DNA of 64,000 bases from Humulus lupulus (GCF_963169125.1 NC_084795.1:94980911-95044910), one strand, 5' to 3'; numbered from the stretch's first letter, positions 44,705 through 56,449 are shown. The notes: generated by a model from the sequence alone, not told the origin. Numbers and translations: made by a program.

Positions 44705-45770
44705 GGCGTTGCCCAAAGTGAGGACAGAGATTTAGATCCTTGCTTTGGGGATTCTGATGAAGAGATAGGACCCATCGAGGACCTTGAAGAGGTCCAACTC
44801 GATGAAGAAAATCCGACCAGGGTTGTGAAAGTCGGTAAAAACTTAGAGACAACAACAAAACAAGCATTGGTGGAATTTTTGAAGGAAAACCAGGAAGTCT
44901 TTGCTTGGTCACACAAAGACATGGTCGGAATAGACCCTGCAGTCATTAGCCATGTCCTGAATATAGACAAAATTTTTCCACCGGTACAACAGAAAATGAG
45001 GCTGCTCGACAAAGATAGGTCAAAGGCCCTAAAGAAGAAGTCGAGAAGCTGAAGGAGAATGGATTCATTAGGGTAGCGTTTTATCCATCATGGGTCTCTA
45101 ATCCCGTACTAGTTCCCAAGCTGAATGGAAAATGGCGAACATGCGTGGATTTCACATACCTTAATAAAGCCTGCCCAAAGGATTATTTTCCACTCCCTAA
45201 GATCGACCAACTGGTCGATGCCACTGTAGGGCACGAGATTCTCTCATTCATGGATGCATACTCTGGGTATAATTAGATTAGTATGCATCATCCTGATGAG
45301 GTTCACACTAGCTTTCGGACTGACACAGGGCTTTACTGTTACAAAGTAATGCCCTTCGGTTTGAAAAATGCTAGTGCAACTTACCAGCGGCTGGTCAACC
45401 ACATGTTTAAGGAGCTGATCGGCACAAACAATGAGGTATATGTCAATGACATGCTGGTTAAGTCGAAGAAGGCAGAAGGGCATATAGGGGATTTGCAAGA
45501 ATGCTTCAACGTCTTGAACAAATATAAGATGAAGCTGAATCCCCTCAAATGCTCCTTCGGAGTAGGTTCAGGGAAGTTCTTGGGATTAATGGTAAACTCA
45601 CGAGGAATTGAGGCCAATCCCGATAAGATCAAAGCCTTGGTCGATATGAAATCGCCAGCAAAGATCAAGGATGTTGAAAGCTTAATCGGTAGAATTGCTG
45701 CTCTCAGTAGATTTATTTCCAAATCGACTGACAAATGCATCCCATTTTTTAAATCTACTTAGAGGGAATA
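44705..45770 (+). pseudogene. pol: Reverse transcriptase of Retand2
   Basis: In frame after the stop: LVEFLKENQEVFAWSHKDMV. A frameshift near 45034 leads to NGFIRVAFYPSWVSNPVLVP, CVDFTYLNKACPKDYFPLPK, FMDAYSGYN and a TAG at about 45275. Then DTGLYCYKVMPFGLKNASAT, and the catalytic box reads YVNDML instead of YVDDML. KMKLNPLKCSFGVGSGKFLG, MVNSRGIEANPDKIKAL and IGRIAALSRFISKSTDKC follow. Loss of one catalytic Asp and the frameshift make it inactive. Confidence 0.9.
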
Positions 45771-46880
45771 AGAAATGCGAATGGACAGAGGAGTGTGAGC
45801 AGGCTTTTCAAGCATTGAAGGCTCACATGTCGCAACCACCGATCCTATCAAAACTGATTGATAAAGAAACTTTGTTCATCTACCTGGCGATCACAGAATA
45901 TGCTGCCAGTGCTGTGTTAGTAAGGAAAGCAGAAGGTGTGCAGAAGGTTGTTTATTATGTAAGAAAAAGGCTAATTGGAGCAGAGCTGCGGTAACTACCT
46001 ATTGAAAAATTAGCCTATTGCTTAATCTTAGCCTCTAGAAAGCTACAGCAATACTTCCAAGCTCACCTAATCATGGTTTTGACCGATCAACCTCTACGGC
46101 AAGTTCTGCAGAAGCCAGAAGCCACGGGCAGATTATTGAAATGGGCAGTCGAACTTGGGCAATTCGATATCTCTTACTTGCCACGAGCAACAATAAAAGG
46201 GCAAGCCCTGGCTGATTTCATTGCAAAGTTCACTGGGCTTCCAGATAGCGAGCAGCCTGAAGCACCTGAAGAACCTGAGCCTCAAAACCAAACTCCTTCA
46301 TGGAGGTTGTTCACGGATGACTCCTCTAAAGAGCATCACGCAGGAGCAGGTGTGATTCTGATAATGCTTGAAAGGCATCGATTTCACTGCGCAATCAGGT
46401 TTAACTTCACTGCTTCTAACAACTAAGCTGAGTATGAAGCACTGTTCACTAGGTTACGATTGGCCAGAGACATAAACATAAAGGCACTTGACATTTACAG
46501 TGACTCTCAGCTAGTAGTAAATCAGATCATGGGAGAGTACCAGGCCCGAGGTTTAAAGATGGTTGCTTACTTAAACAAAACGAAGGATCTATTAGCATAG
46601 TTTGACAAGTATACCCTTCAGCAAGTACCTCGTGACCATAATTCAAAGGCTGATGCTTTGGCCAAAGTAGCAAGTGAGAAGGATGCTGATACTTTGAACA
46701 TAGTGCTGGTTGAACAGCTGTCTGTGCCAAGCATCCAGGCAGATGAAACCTCTTTCGTGATCCAGGCGGCGGATGCATGGATGGCACCTTACATAGAGTA
46801 TCTGATGCAAGGCATGTTACCAATGGAAAAAAAAACAAAGCCAGGACCCTTCAGTGGCAGGCCGCTAGGTATATCCTAGT
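45771..46880 (+). pseudogene. pol: RNase H and second (archaeal-type) RNase H of Retand2
   Basis: First RNase H: CEWTEECEQAFQALKAHMS, LFIYLAITEYAASAVLV, MVLTDQPLRQVLQKPEATGR and WAVELGQFDISYLPR. A second one follows, typical of the Tat lineage: WRLFTDDSSKEHHAGAGVI, AEYEALFTRLRLARDI, YSDSQLVVNQIMGEYQARG and HNSKADALAKVASEKD. Stops near 45994, 46426 and 46600. Confidence 0.85.
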
Positions 46881-48014
46881 CGATGGAATCTTGTACCGAA
46901 GGGGATACTCAATGCCACTCCTCAGATGTATTTCGAAAGAGAAGGCTTAGGAATTGATGAAAGAGGTACATGAAGGCTTTTGTGGGGACCATGCTGGGGG
47001 CAAAGCTTATCAAAAAAGATCCTAAGGCAAGGATACTTCTGGCCAACAATGAATGAAGACTCGATGGAATTTGTTCGGAGGTGTGACAAGTGCTAGAGGT
47101 TCTCCAAAATTCCATGAGCAGCCCCTAATGAGCTGAAATAGATGCAAAGTCTGTACCCATTCACAGTTTGGGGTATAGATTTAATCGGATCTCTCCCTAC
47201 ACGAAAGGGCGGCGTCAAGTACGCTGTGGTTGCTGTTGATTACTTCACTAAATGGGCCAAAGATGAGCCACTCACAACCATAACGACCAAGAAAGTACTG
47301 GATTTCATGGTCAAAAACATCGTGTGTCGCTATGGATTGCGAAAGAAGATTGTCTTAGACAACGAAATACAGTTTGATAGTGATCTGTTCATGGATTTTT
47401 GCGAATGACATGGAATTATCAAGAGCTTTTGTTCAATGGCTCATCCCCAAGCAGATGGACAAGTCGAAGCAGTCAATAAAATGCTAAAGGATACTCTGAA
47501 GAAAATACTTGAAGAAGCTAAGGGGACATGGCCGAAGCAATTACCTGAAGTCCTTTGGTCGTATAGAACTTCCCACCGAACAGCAACATGCCATACTCCA
47601 TTCTCCTTGGCTTATGGGTATGAGGCCATGTTGCCTGTTGAGTTAGATCTGCCATCACATCGGAGAATAATGTATGATCAAGGCTCTAATAGCCAACTAT
47701 TGATGGAATCCCTGGATTTAATCGATGAGAAGCATGAGCAAGCCGAACTCCGAGCAGCTGCTTACCCGCAAAAAGTCGCTCGGTATTTCAATTCTAAAGT
47801 GCGTGAAAGGAAATTCAATGTCGGAGATCTAGTACTTCGAAGGGTTTTCCTTAACACCCGCGACCAGACTGTTGGAGTACTCAGACCTAATTGGGAATGA
47901 CCATACTAGATTGAAGAAGTCTTACATCCAGGCACCTATAAACTTGCTCGCTTAGATGGAGATCTCATTCCTCGCTACTGGAATGGAGAACACCTACGCA
48001 AGTACTATCAATAG
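46881..48014 (+). pseudogene. pol: Integrase and C-terminus of Retand2 pol
   Basis: The zinc domain is degraded (KEVHEGFCGDHAGGKA). Core: YPFTVWGIDLIGSLPTRKG, AVDYFTKWAKDEPL, RYGLRKKIVLDNEIQFDS and HPQADGQVEAVNKMLKDTL, giving D, D and E of the DDE triad. Then LWSYRTSHRTATCHTPFSL, YGYEAMLPVELDLPSHRR and KVRERKFNVGDLVLRRVF. The polyprotein ends GTYKLARLDGDLIPRYWNGE..YYQ at TAG 48012-48014. Stops at 47406 and 47898. Confidence 0.88.
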
Positions 48015-48740
48015 ACAATTCTTCTTAAAGAACTGTCTTGTATTAATTTTACTTTTTACAAGTTATGAAAAAGGGTTGGTCATTTTATGTGACTAATCGC
48101 TTATAAGTGTAAAATCTTATTAATCACTCGTACAGACACGTTTTGTCCATTTATTACGAGAAATATAAGGGACTGTGCGTAGCCAGTCATTCTTGCCAAT
48201 TATTGTATTTATTACAAGTATTTGCTCATTATGTGTGTTGTTTTGTTTTATTATCGTTTTAAAATCTTTGCTCCGAGCAGTAATGTTCAAACAAGTTATG
48301 GTCAAGGCAAGTGACCAAGGACCTAAATCTCCTCAATCACTTGGGGGGCATATAAGGCATCTAGTAAGCAAAGCATATCGAAAGGTATGTAAACACATGA
48401 GCAAAATAAGTGAAAGCATGCTAAGGTACTTAGAGTATTTTTCAAAATATTATATTTTGTTAAATCAAACCAACGTACTATGCTAAGTTTAGTCATGCGA
48501 ACAAATGTTATAATAAAATGTGAGTATTATAATAGCAAAAGGAAACCTTTTACACCGCGAGCAGTTATTGTTCGAATGTAATTGTTCGATTAAAAGTAAA
48601 AGCTTCCCATGCAACAATAAAAAATTAAATAAGAAATTGTCTTTACATCACGACTCGTAGGTCGTGTATTTGAAAGATAAAAAAATAATAATAAAAAAGA
48701 CTACGAGGCTGGAGGGTCTTAAGGAGCGTGTTGGTCGACA
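48015..48740. other. Spacer between pol and antisense gene of Retand2
   Basis: AT-rich with scattered fragments (AGCAAAATAAGTGAAAGCA). I see no gene. Unlike Retand1 it holds no obvious tandem array. Confidence 0.55.
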
Positions 48741-51700
48741 ATGGTGCCATCTTCATTGTCCGCGCTGTCAATCCCCGTTGCCAGGGAAATCTCTGGAGAA
48801 GTAGGAATTTTAGCCCTTTCTTCTTCCTCCAGGCGAATGGTGCACTAGGACATTAGAGTCCGTCTCAAGTGCTCAGACAGATAGCTGAAGTCAGCCTTCT
48901 GGTTGTGCTTCCAAAACTCGTAGAAGCAAAGGTGGGTAGCTTCCTTGTACTTCTCCAAGTTTTTGGCATCAGTTTCCTCAAGCTCCTTCACGCGCCTTTC
49001 CAGCTCCTCCGTCTCCTTCATGCTCGCAATCAGATTGAGCTCAAGCTGTTTCGATTGTTGGTGGTTGAGTTTGGCACTCTCCCTGAATTTTTCTTTATCT
49101 TCATTGGATTTCTTCAGGGAGGCCCAGCTTTCCAACAACTCCTTGGTCAGCGTGGATTTCTGCTCGAGCAGTTCATCGTTCTACTTATTCAACTCTGCAT
49201 TTTTCTCAAGCAGTTCACCGTTCTGCTTGGCCAGTTTATTGTTCTTCTCGAGCAGGTCAGCAATCTTTCCCTCGAGCGCCTTCATTGCCTCAGTGAGCCT
49301 AGTGTCAAATTTTTTGGTCTAGGAGACCATTGCACCCGCGCGGTGCCAACCAGCAGTCATGGTCAGCAATCCCTGCGACCAGATGAAAAGAATAAGGTGA
49401 CGATAGAAAATTTAAAGAAAATTACTCAGCAACAGAAAGCAACTTACACTGACTATCTCGTTCAGCCCCCGATTTATTATTTGGTCGGTTTCCATGGAGA
49501 TGGTACCGTCGATGGCCTCTTGACTGCATTTTTGTTTGGAGAGTTTGTATATTCTCTCCCTGGCCGAGCTGACCACAGTGCTGGACAGAGAGCCTTCAGG
49601 TTGAGTGCGATGTGGCTGGTTGGAAGGCGCTGGAGGAGTGGAATGCTGATCAACTGGTGGCATTGAGGCCGGCTGGTCGAGTGGAGATGGAGGTGGCATG
49701 GTTTCCTTTGAAGGAAAAATGGCTGAATGACCCTCAGTCTGGGCCTCCTTTGAGGCGGTTATGCTGCTCTCTCCCCAAGTCCTCTTGTTGTCTTTCTTCC
49801 TGCTTGAGGAAGCAGCAACAACCTTGTAATGTTCGAACACGTCTTCAGACAACATATCTACACAAAAGGAAACAATACGAGCAGTGAGACAAGATATATA
49901 GATGGAACTAAAAAGGAAAGTAAGGAGATTATATGTAAAGTACTCGTGTTACAACTACTGGTCGCTACATCTCTTACTGAACTACTTTTACCCTCACTTA
50001 CTGCATGGAAGAAATCTGAATTTAAGTTTGGAGTATACTTAAAGTTTCTGTCCCCATCAAATAAGTGACAGGGAATTGGCAAGCTCTCTAAGAATGTGAA
50101 AACAGTATCGTTCTCATCTGAGGACTCGTCAATGGGAGCAGAAGGTTCAGTGGCTTTCTTTTTTCCCTTTCCTAGTGGGGTAGGGGGAGCAGCAGCTCGC
50201 GGGGTGCTAGAGGGCTCCTTGATTGTCACTCTAGTCGTCCTCCTCCTTTGAGGTTGCGATACGTCTGGGTGCTGCTCGGGAATCTTCTCGCTAGTGGCAC
50301 TTCCCACTGTTGAATCCCTCACATCCTAGTGAGGTACCAAAAGCCTGAACAGCCTTAAGTTAGCCTCCATGACCAGTTGGTTGACGCTCTTCTCTATGTT
50401 AGTCATCCTGGCCAAGAGTGCTGATCAGACTTCCATGTCTGGAGTGGGAGCTGGTCGCAGCCACGGGCCTGAAATGCACTAAATCTCTAAGGAAAATGTA
50501 GGAAGAATTAAAGGAAAATAAACGACCAAGGGAGTAAAAATATTACCTCCTTGGATGAAGGACAGGTTGTTGGAAATCATGTCTATAGTCAGAAAGTACT
50601 CTAGATGGAACTTCCCCACATTGGATATAAAGGTTGTATCACTCAGGAAAATGCGGGACGTTTCCTAGTGGCAGAAGTGGAAGATCCCTGTGTTTTCTTG
50701 ATTGGGGTTGGATTTTAGGTCGAACAGATAGTTGACCTCGTGTGGTGTGGGGACAAGCCATTTCTTATGGTTATAAAGATTATAGAGTGCAGAGAGCATT
50801 CTATACTCGTTTGGGGTTATTTGGAAAGGAGCGACCCCAAAATAGTTGGCCACTCCTTGGAAAAAGGGATAGAGAGGCAGGATCGCTCCTGCCTCGATGT
50901 GATACCTCGACCAGGCACTAAAGACACCTCCAGGAAGATTCGCCCTTTGGTCTCTAGTAGGATGGACTAGGGTCACCCCAGGAAGTCCGTATTTCTTAAT
51001 GTAATTTGCAATCATCCTAATCGTTACTTGGCCAGGAGGGGAAACGTACCATTCGATATCTTGTTGAATGCCTTTCAGAGTTGGGCTTGAGTTTGGATAG
51101 TAGGGTCGGGGGTGTTTTCTTTCTGACCACTGGTCGAAGGAGTTTCAGCCCGAGGAGCAGGCTGATTTAAAGGGGAAGTGGATGGCTTATTTTTCTAGGC
51201 TTTGGATTTTACTCAACCCATATTTTGAAGAGGGGTCGATGGAGTGTTTGGGGTGACACGAGAAAAGGGAATTTCTGGTATCAATAGCGACAGTTGGTCC
51301 TCGTCCACAAGCAATTGGGCCAGTAAGTCGTCGTCAATAGGTCTCTCACCTCCCCATGGATCTTGCATGAAAATCTGTAAATAGAGAAGGGGGAGATGAG
51401 AATTTAAGGCCTAAAACCTTGTGTTTAAAAGATGGAATAACACTACTCGTGTATAAAAGTTAAGTTTTTATACGACCAGCAGCATTCTGATAAAAAACAC
51501 TGTATTTCAAGTGAACATTTTGGAAAATAGATTAAAAAGCAGAAGTGAAAAGTTTTTCAGGAAAAGCTTTTTAGACTCTGTAAGGGCGGGAAAAACCCAT
51601 TTTTTCAGCTAGCTTAAAAATCAAATTTTTACTTCGATTTTATGCCCTAAATCTTCAATCTCAACTACCAAACTGACTCCTATCACCTATAAAACATTAT

Positions 51701-52032
51701 TTCACTACCCTATCAAACATAGATCAGTATGCCCACTTACCCTAAAACAGTTTCAGCCAAGAACACTCAAGAGCTCAAATACGAAACAGATATAAAACAG
51801 TTTTGCATGGCATCTTGAATGACTGAAAGATTCAGGAAACTTACTTGGATGAAAGTTAGAGTTAGAGTACAAGCACGAACGTTTTGAACGTCAGAGCGAA
51901 TGTTCCTTAGATCAGTGACGAAAACTTCTGGGTTTTCTGGGCTTTGATAGGCGAAGTTCTTCAGAGTTCTTGAAGAAGAAAAGATAAGTGAAAAGTAAAA
52001 AGTAAAAATATGATCTTGGGGTATTATTTATA
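48740..52032 (-). pseudogene. Antisense multi-exon gene of Retand2 (gypsy-type transposon-like protein)
   Basis: TATA box at 52026-52032 (minus). A 5' region to about 51380, then an exon from 51374 (acceptor TATTTACAG) with MQDPWGGERPIDDDLLAQLL, EWYVSPPGQVTIRM, YIKKYGLPGVTLVHPTRDQR, HIEAGAILPLYPFFQGVANY and GVAPFQITPNEYRMLSALY, ending at donor GTAATATT (50547). Further exons: basic/Pro-rich (50470 to about 49960) with RRTTRVTIKEPSSTPRAA; 49862-49449 (acceptor TGTGTAG, donor near GTAAGTTG); 49376 to 48845 (acceptor GGTCGCAG) with a long coiled coil (ALEGKIADLLEKNNKLAKQ, KETEELERRVKELEE) and the tail FWKHNQKADFSYLSEHL. Stops and one frame change in the first coding exon mark it as a pseudogene. 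Confidence 0.77.
52026..52032 (-). promoter_or_regulatory. TATA box of the Retand2 antisense gene
   Basis: The minus strand reads CACTATAAATAATACCCC, pointing into the antisense exons. Same relative position as the Retand1 antisense TATA box. Confidence 0.6.
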
Positions 52033-52049
52033 GTGATCGTGGCGCCGTA

Positions 52050-52481
52050 AAAGAGGTACGAGTATATTGTCTAATTTCTCTATCATTCCTAATGAGATAT
52101 ACGAGTATATTGCTCACAAATCAAGTGATACTAGAACATATACTATCAAGGATAGGAATCTGACATGTAACTGCTTGTTACTAGCATTGGCTCCTCCCTG
52201 GGTTAAGGCAAAGACTTTGGTCTGGAACCATCGTTTAATCCATTTTATCCTTCTGCTTGAGCTATGGACATTCCTTCTTTCGATGACTTTCCTAACCACA
52301 GTTGAAGCATCCCTTGATGTTTGTGTGACATTCCCCAAGATGTTTCTTTTGGCCCTTAGAGCATTGCAGGTATTCTAAATAACCCGACTTATTGCCTCCA
52401 TTGCTTGTCCGTGCTCTTTTATAACCATTGGGCTGCTTATCATCTGGATGCCTTCTCTTCTGACCATTACTATTACTATTG
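52050..52481 (-). pseudogene. Gag zinc knuckle and protease start of Tekay E
   Basis: Minus strand: YLEYLQCSKGQKKHLGECHT, a knuckle CFNCG.ESHRKKECP (a TAG replaces one residue), a Lys-rich linker, then VTCQIPILDSICSS in place of the protease N-terminus and FVSNILVYLIRND at the truncated end. Stops are frequent. Confidence 0.72.
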
Positions 52482-53156
52482 CTATGGTGATAGCTGTTGT
52501 TTTTCGACCAATTGAGGTTGACCCTGCTGTTTAGGATCAGGCCTACTAGCCTTCTCCTTACTAACATTCGCCTGAAGCCTTTCTACTTCTATTGCCATTT
52601 CTAGAACATTGGCATAGGTAGTATTTCCCGTGTTTGCTAGCTTAACCCCTAATTCAATCTTTGGTATAAGTCCTCTAACGAACTTGGTCACCCTCTTAAA
52701 GTCAGTTGGAACCAACTCTGGTGCAAACTTGGCTAATCTGTCAAACTTCCGAGCATATTCAACTACCGTTAAGTTGCCCTGCTTCAAACTAGTGAACTCC
52801 TTGACCCTTGTAGCGATGACTGCCGAGTTGTAATACTTCTTGTGGAACAGCTCAACAAATCTTGTCCATATCATGGAAGCGACATCGTTAGTCTGCTGAA
52901 CTAAGTCCCACCATATTCTAGCATTCTTCTTAAGCAGAGACGAAATGTAGGATATACGGTTCGCGTTGCCGAGATTCATATGCGCTAGGATCGGCTCTAC
53001 ATTTCTGAGCCATTCTTCTGCTTCAAAGGGGTCCGTTGTGCCTTCAATGTTTGGAGCGTGTTGCTTACGAAACTGCTCGTAGATTGGCTCCATGTGCTGA
53101 GCTGGGTATGGCGCATAGTTCACCATTGGCCATGCCCCATAAGGACCTACTTGATG
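52482..53156 (-). pseudogene. gag: Gag core of Tekay E
   Basis: MVNYAPYPAQHMEPIYEQFR, IEGTTDPFEAEEWLRNVEPI, NARIWWDLVQQTNDVASMIW, FVELFHKKYYNSAVIATRVK, LTVVEYARKFDRLAKFAPEL, VRGLIPKIELGVKLANTGNT and VLEMAIEVERLQANVSKEKA. 214 codons without a stop: the best-preserved gag core in the window. It continues upstream across the solo LTR at 55531-55768. Confidence 0.9.
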
Positions 53157-53161
53157 GGGTA
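53157..53161. other. Target-site duplication GGGTA, left copy
   Basis: GGGTA here and at 55526-55530 flank solo LTR 2 exactly. Confidence 0.92.
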
Positions 53162-55525
53162 TGTAACGCCCTGGTTACCCCAGAACAGTTACGATGAACC
53201 GAAAATTTGACCCGCTACCCGAGTCCTTTGGTTAAAAACGTGCTCTAAGTGTTATTAACAGGCTAAGGTGGAAAACCAATAAAAAGGAAAGGATACATTT
53301 TATTAATTATATCACTACTCATGAGCTCATCAAAACATTTACAAGATATTTACAACTCAAATTGGTCACTACTATTTCAAATTTACAAACCCCGCTGACC
53401 TAAGCGGCAAAAATAGGGTAAACCCCTAATTCCTCTGAGAACTCCTTGGCCATGGTGGTCAAGCGGCCGCATATGTACACATCACCACCTAAGCTCTCCA
53501 CTCAAGGCTGGGTGAGTTTTTCTTTCCCTTTACCTGCACCACATAGCACCCATGAGCCAAGGCCCAGCAAGAAAACACAATATAGCATGATATAATATCA
53601 ACAATGATCATAATAATCATTCACGACTATCAGTCCAAAACAGATAGGTGATAGTCGCAAAAGTCACAAATGTGGGTATAGCTCCCTTAAGCCATGTGAC
53701 GATAGGTCCACCGGGCTTTATAGATAAGTGAACCTTTCACTAGCTTAAATAGGATAGGTGCATGGTGACTGGTTACCAACATAACCTTCCTCATGACCAT
53801 AGAGTCATAACCCTGGGACATCGTCCCCTAGCCATGTGACAAACGGTCACCTGGGCCTTTGGACCTAGCTCTCAGTAACTAGCTAAGCGCTTATAAGTTT
53901 CAAAAACCTTAGGGTCGGTCCAGCATTAATACCTTAGAGCCATTCAATGCTGATATCGATTAGATCTAATCTTCATCCGGCCCTGCGTTCAGGACGCTTA
54001 TGCCATAGCTGACTCTTAGGTCAGTGTCCCTGACTAATCAGTGCCATATACAAGTAAACAATATTCGCTAGCATTTAATATGCAATCAATGTCAACATTT
54101 ATCAACCAACATGCCTCAACAACAATCATGCATGTCACATACACAGGGTGTAGTTTTCCTACCTCAAGTTCGAGCGAGAAATATTATAAGAACGACTCCT
54201 GAGAACAATCTGTCTTTTGATTCCTTAGCGGTTACCTAATCACAACCAATTATAACCTCCATTAATTAAAATCAACATGGATAGGGTCTTATCCTAAGCT
54301 CCACTCTCGGGACCTCGAAACATGCCCACACGGTGAGTAGACTCGATCCCGGGCCTTAAGGATTGAAACCCCAAATCGAAAACCCTTAAAAACACTCAAA
54401 ACAGGACTTTGAAGGAACAGAGTAGCACTACAGCACTGACCCCTAGCACCCCATCGCTATTCTCAGAACCCCGAACACGCCCAAATGCCCCCTAAGTAGC
54501 GCTGTAGCGCCCTAAGGTTGGCGCTATAGCGCTACCTCCAGATCAGGTACCCCCTGAAACCTCTTTCTTCATCTCCTTCGATTCTAACCTGATTCTAATG
54601 CTTCCAAATCCCATTTTTGGTGCCAAATGAACCCAAAAACCATCCTAACATACCCCAAACATCACAACCATAAGAACTCTAGCCAAAACTCCCAACAAAA
54701 CCAAGATCTCAACCTAGAAATCTCAACTACAAAACAGAACTAAAACAGGGCAAACTAGGGACTTCAATGGTTAGAAACTTACCCAAAGCTCTGCTTATGA
54801 TGCTCTTCAATGGAGGAACACACTCCCAAACTCCCAAGGCTTACTTCCCAAGCTTGAATCCTCAAGAATAGCTCAAAAATCCCAAAGGAAACTGAAGAAA
54901 AAGAAGGTACGGGAAAACTCTCCAAGTTGCTTTGTTTTCTACCTCTTTCTCAGCTCAAAAATGGTTATATCTATCCTAGGGGTAAAAAGACAAAAATACC
55001 CCTAGGTCAATTAATAGTTTCTAAGGGCTCCCAAGGGAAAAATTGGTATTTTCCACCTATCTCGTTAATCATAATTAATGCTCTCCAATTCCTGCTATTC
55101 TTGATATTCTCAAACACCAATAATCCATATCCCATTACCCTTTAATTCCCGGTAACGCTCTAATCATTAAAATCACCCCGAGACTCATCCCGAGCCCCGA
55201 ACTTAAACCTGTTATGACTAGATCGCTAATCAGTATTATTAGATCGTCTCATGCCGAATAGCTCGAACAAGCCCACATTATAATGTGGTCTCAACAACAT
55301 ATCATCGACATGCATACAAATATACAATTATACCCTCAACGGGCCAAATCACCATCACACCCCTGTAATTATAATGTGGACCCACATGCATGCATTTAAC
55401 ATCATATTATAGTATAATTCACATATACATGCATATTATCATTTAATGGCATAATTAAACAAGTATGGCCCTCCCGGCCTACTATTCCCGCCATTAAACC
55501 ACATCGGAGAATTCTGGGCATTACA
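53162..55525 (-). repeat. Solo Tekay LTR 2 inside gag of Tekay E
   Basis: 2364 bp, TGTAACGCCCTGG to GGGCATTACA, flanked by a perfect GGGTA duplication, with no internal sequence. The gag reading frame of Tekay E resumes on either side (QMAQVP upstream, YPIKQVGPYGAWPM downstream). Contains a block of GCGCTATAGCGC-type palindromes at 54421-54536. Confidence 0.93.
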
Positions 55526-55530
55526 GGGTA

Positions 55531-55768
55531 CTTGAGCCATCTGCTGAGGCTGTGGTTGTGGCTGAGGTGGAGGCTGAGTCTGCTATCACTGTTGCTGTAG
55601 TAATTCCTCCACTTGCTGTCGTAGTCTTGCATCATTGGTTGCACGCCTTCCCCTTCTGTGAACTGTAGGGGCTTCATAAGTTTCAGGAGCGACGCTTGAG
55701 GCGTTTCCGTTGGTGCGAGCAAATATTTTGAGCGACATCCTCAACAAAGTTCTAACAGTCGAGAACAT
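55531..55768 (-). pseudogene. gag: Gag N-terminus of Tekay E
   Basis: MSLKIFARTNGNASSVAPET, YEAPTVHRRGRRATNDARLR and QQVEELLQQQ, then a stop and a Pro/Gln repeat (QPPPQPQPQPQQMAQVP) leading into the solo LTR. Likely start: the ATG of MSLKIF at 55738. Confidence 0.82.
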
Positions 55769-56317
55769 GTTAGAACTTATCCTAATAGGCTCTAAGGCAA
55801 AACTTAATCTAAGGAAACATAACTCGGACCTATTAATTATGATTTTTATGAAAAAATTATGTAAGCCTTCTTTATGATTAGGGTCTGTTTCTAAACTTTG
55901 AAAAATAAGCCATCTTTATAATTTACTAAGTCTGTTTCTAATCATCCTATATGACTTAATTCTTAGGCTCGAAACTCGTCGTTGTTCCAAAGTTAACCAT
56001 ATTGAGGGAAGGCTGAGATCAGTAAAATCGTTCCCACTACTATGGCCCTCTAAACTCTCAATATAGAACCCGGTCCATTGATTTGTATCCACCCTCACCG
56101 AACTTGATCATTATTTATTATGATTGTAGAAAAAATCAAACTCATACATGTCATTCAAAAATAACAATGATATATATTTGGAAAAAAAGTTTTCACTATG
56201 TACAATCATAAATGCAAAGATAATAAATAAAGAAAATAAACTAATTTACAGGTATTCTTAACTAAAAACATAAGGGCTAAAACTAAACACATAATCAAAA
56301 CAACTAAAACATAAACA
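55769..56317 (-). other. Leader of Tekay E, part next to gag
   Basis: Untranslated AT-rich sequence between gag and the CACTA insertion. No gene recognised. Confidence 0.6.
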
Positions 56318-56411
56318 CACTACAACAATATTTAGTATATATTACATTAAAGAATAGCATATATTTAGAAGTGCTATTATTGGTGTGGGATTAAAAACAC
56401 ACGGAAGACAT

Positions 56412-56449
56412 ATTTTGGCGCCATATGAATAAAACTCAGGCGCCAAAAT
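56412..56449. promoter_or_regulatory. Inverted repeat with E2F-like TTTTGGCGCC arms
   Basis: An 11-bp perfect inverted repeat, ATTTTGGCGCC (56412-56422) and GGCGCCAAAAT (56439-56449), with a 16-bp spacer. Each arm contains TTTGGCGC, fitting the E2F consensus TTTSSCGC. It is about 95 bp inside the CACTA left end. Confidence 0.5.

Larger units (their letters stand above)
41477..52050 (+). mobile_element. Tat/Retand-type element 'Retand2' with antisense gene, ends damaged
   Basis: LTR-like 5' part, gag, protease, RT, RNase H, second RNase H, integrase (to 48014), then an antisense gene (52032 down to about 48740). The primer site is missing, and no 3' LTR stands between the antisense TATA box and the Tekay E sequence starting near 52050. 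The order matches Retand1 with pol retained. Many frameshifts and stops. Confidence 0.87.

Noticed and set aside
48869..49666. 265-codon plus-strand frame rich in Leu/Phe that looks like a membrane protein
   Set aside because: It is the reverse of the Lys/Glu-rich coiled coil of the Retand2 antisense gene. Reverse complements of such coils give Leu/Phe-rich frames.
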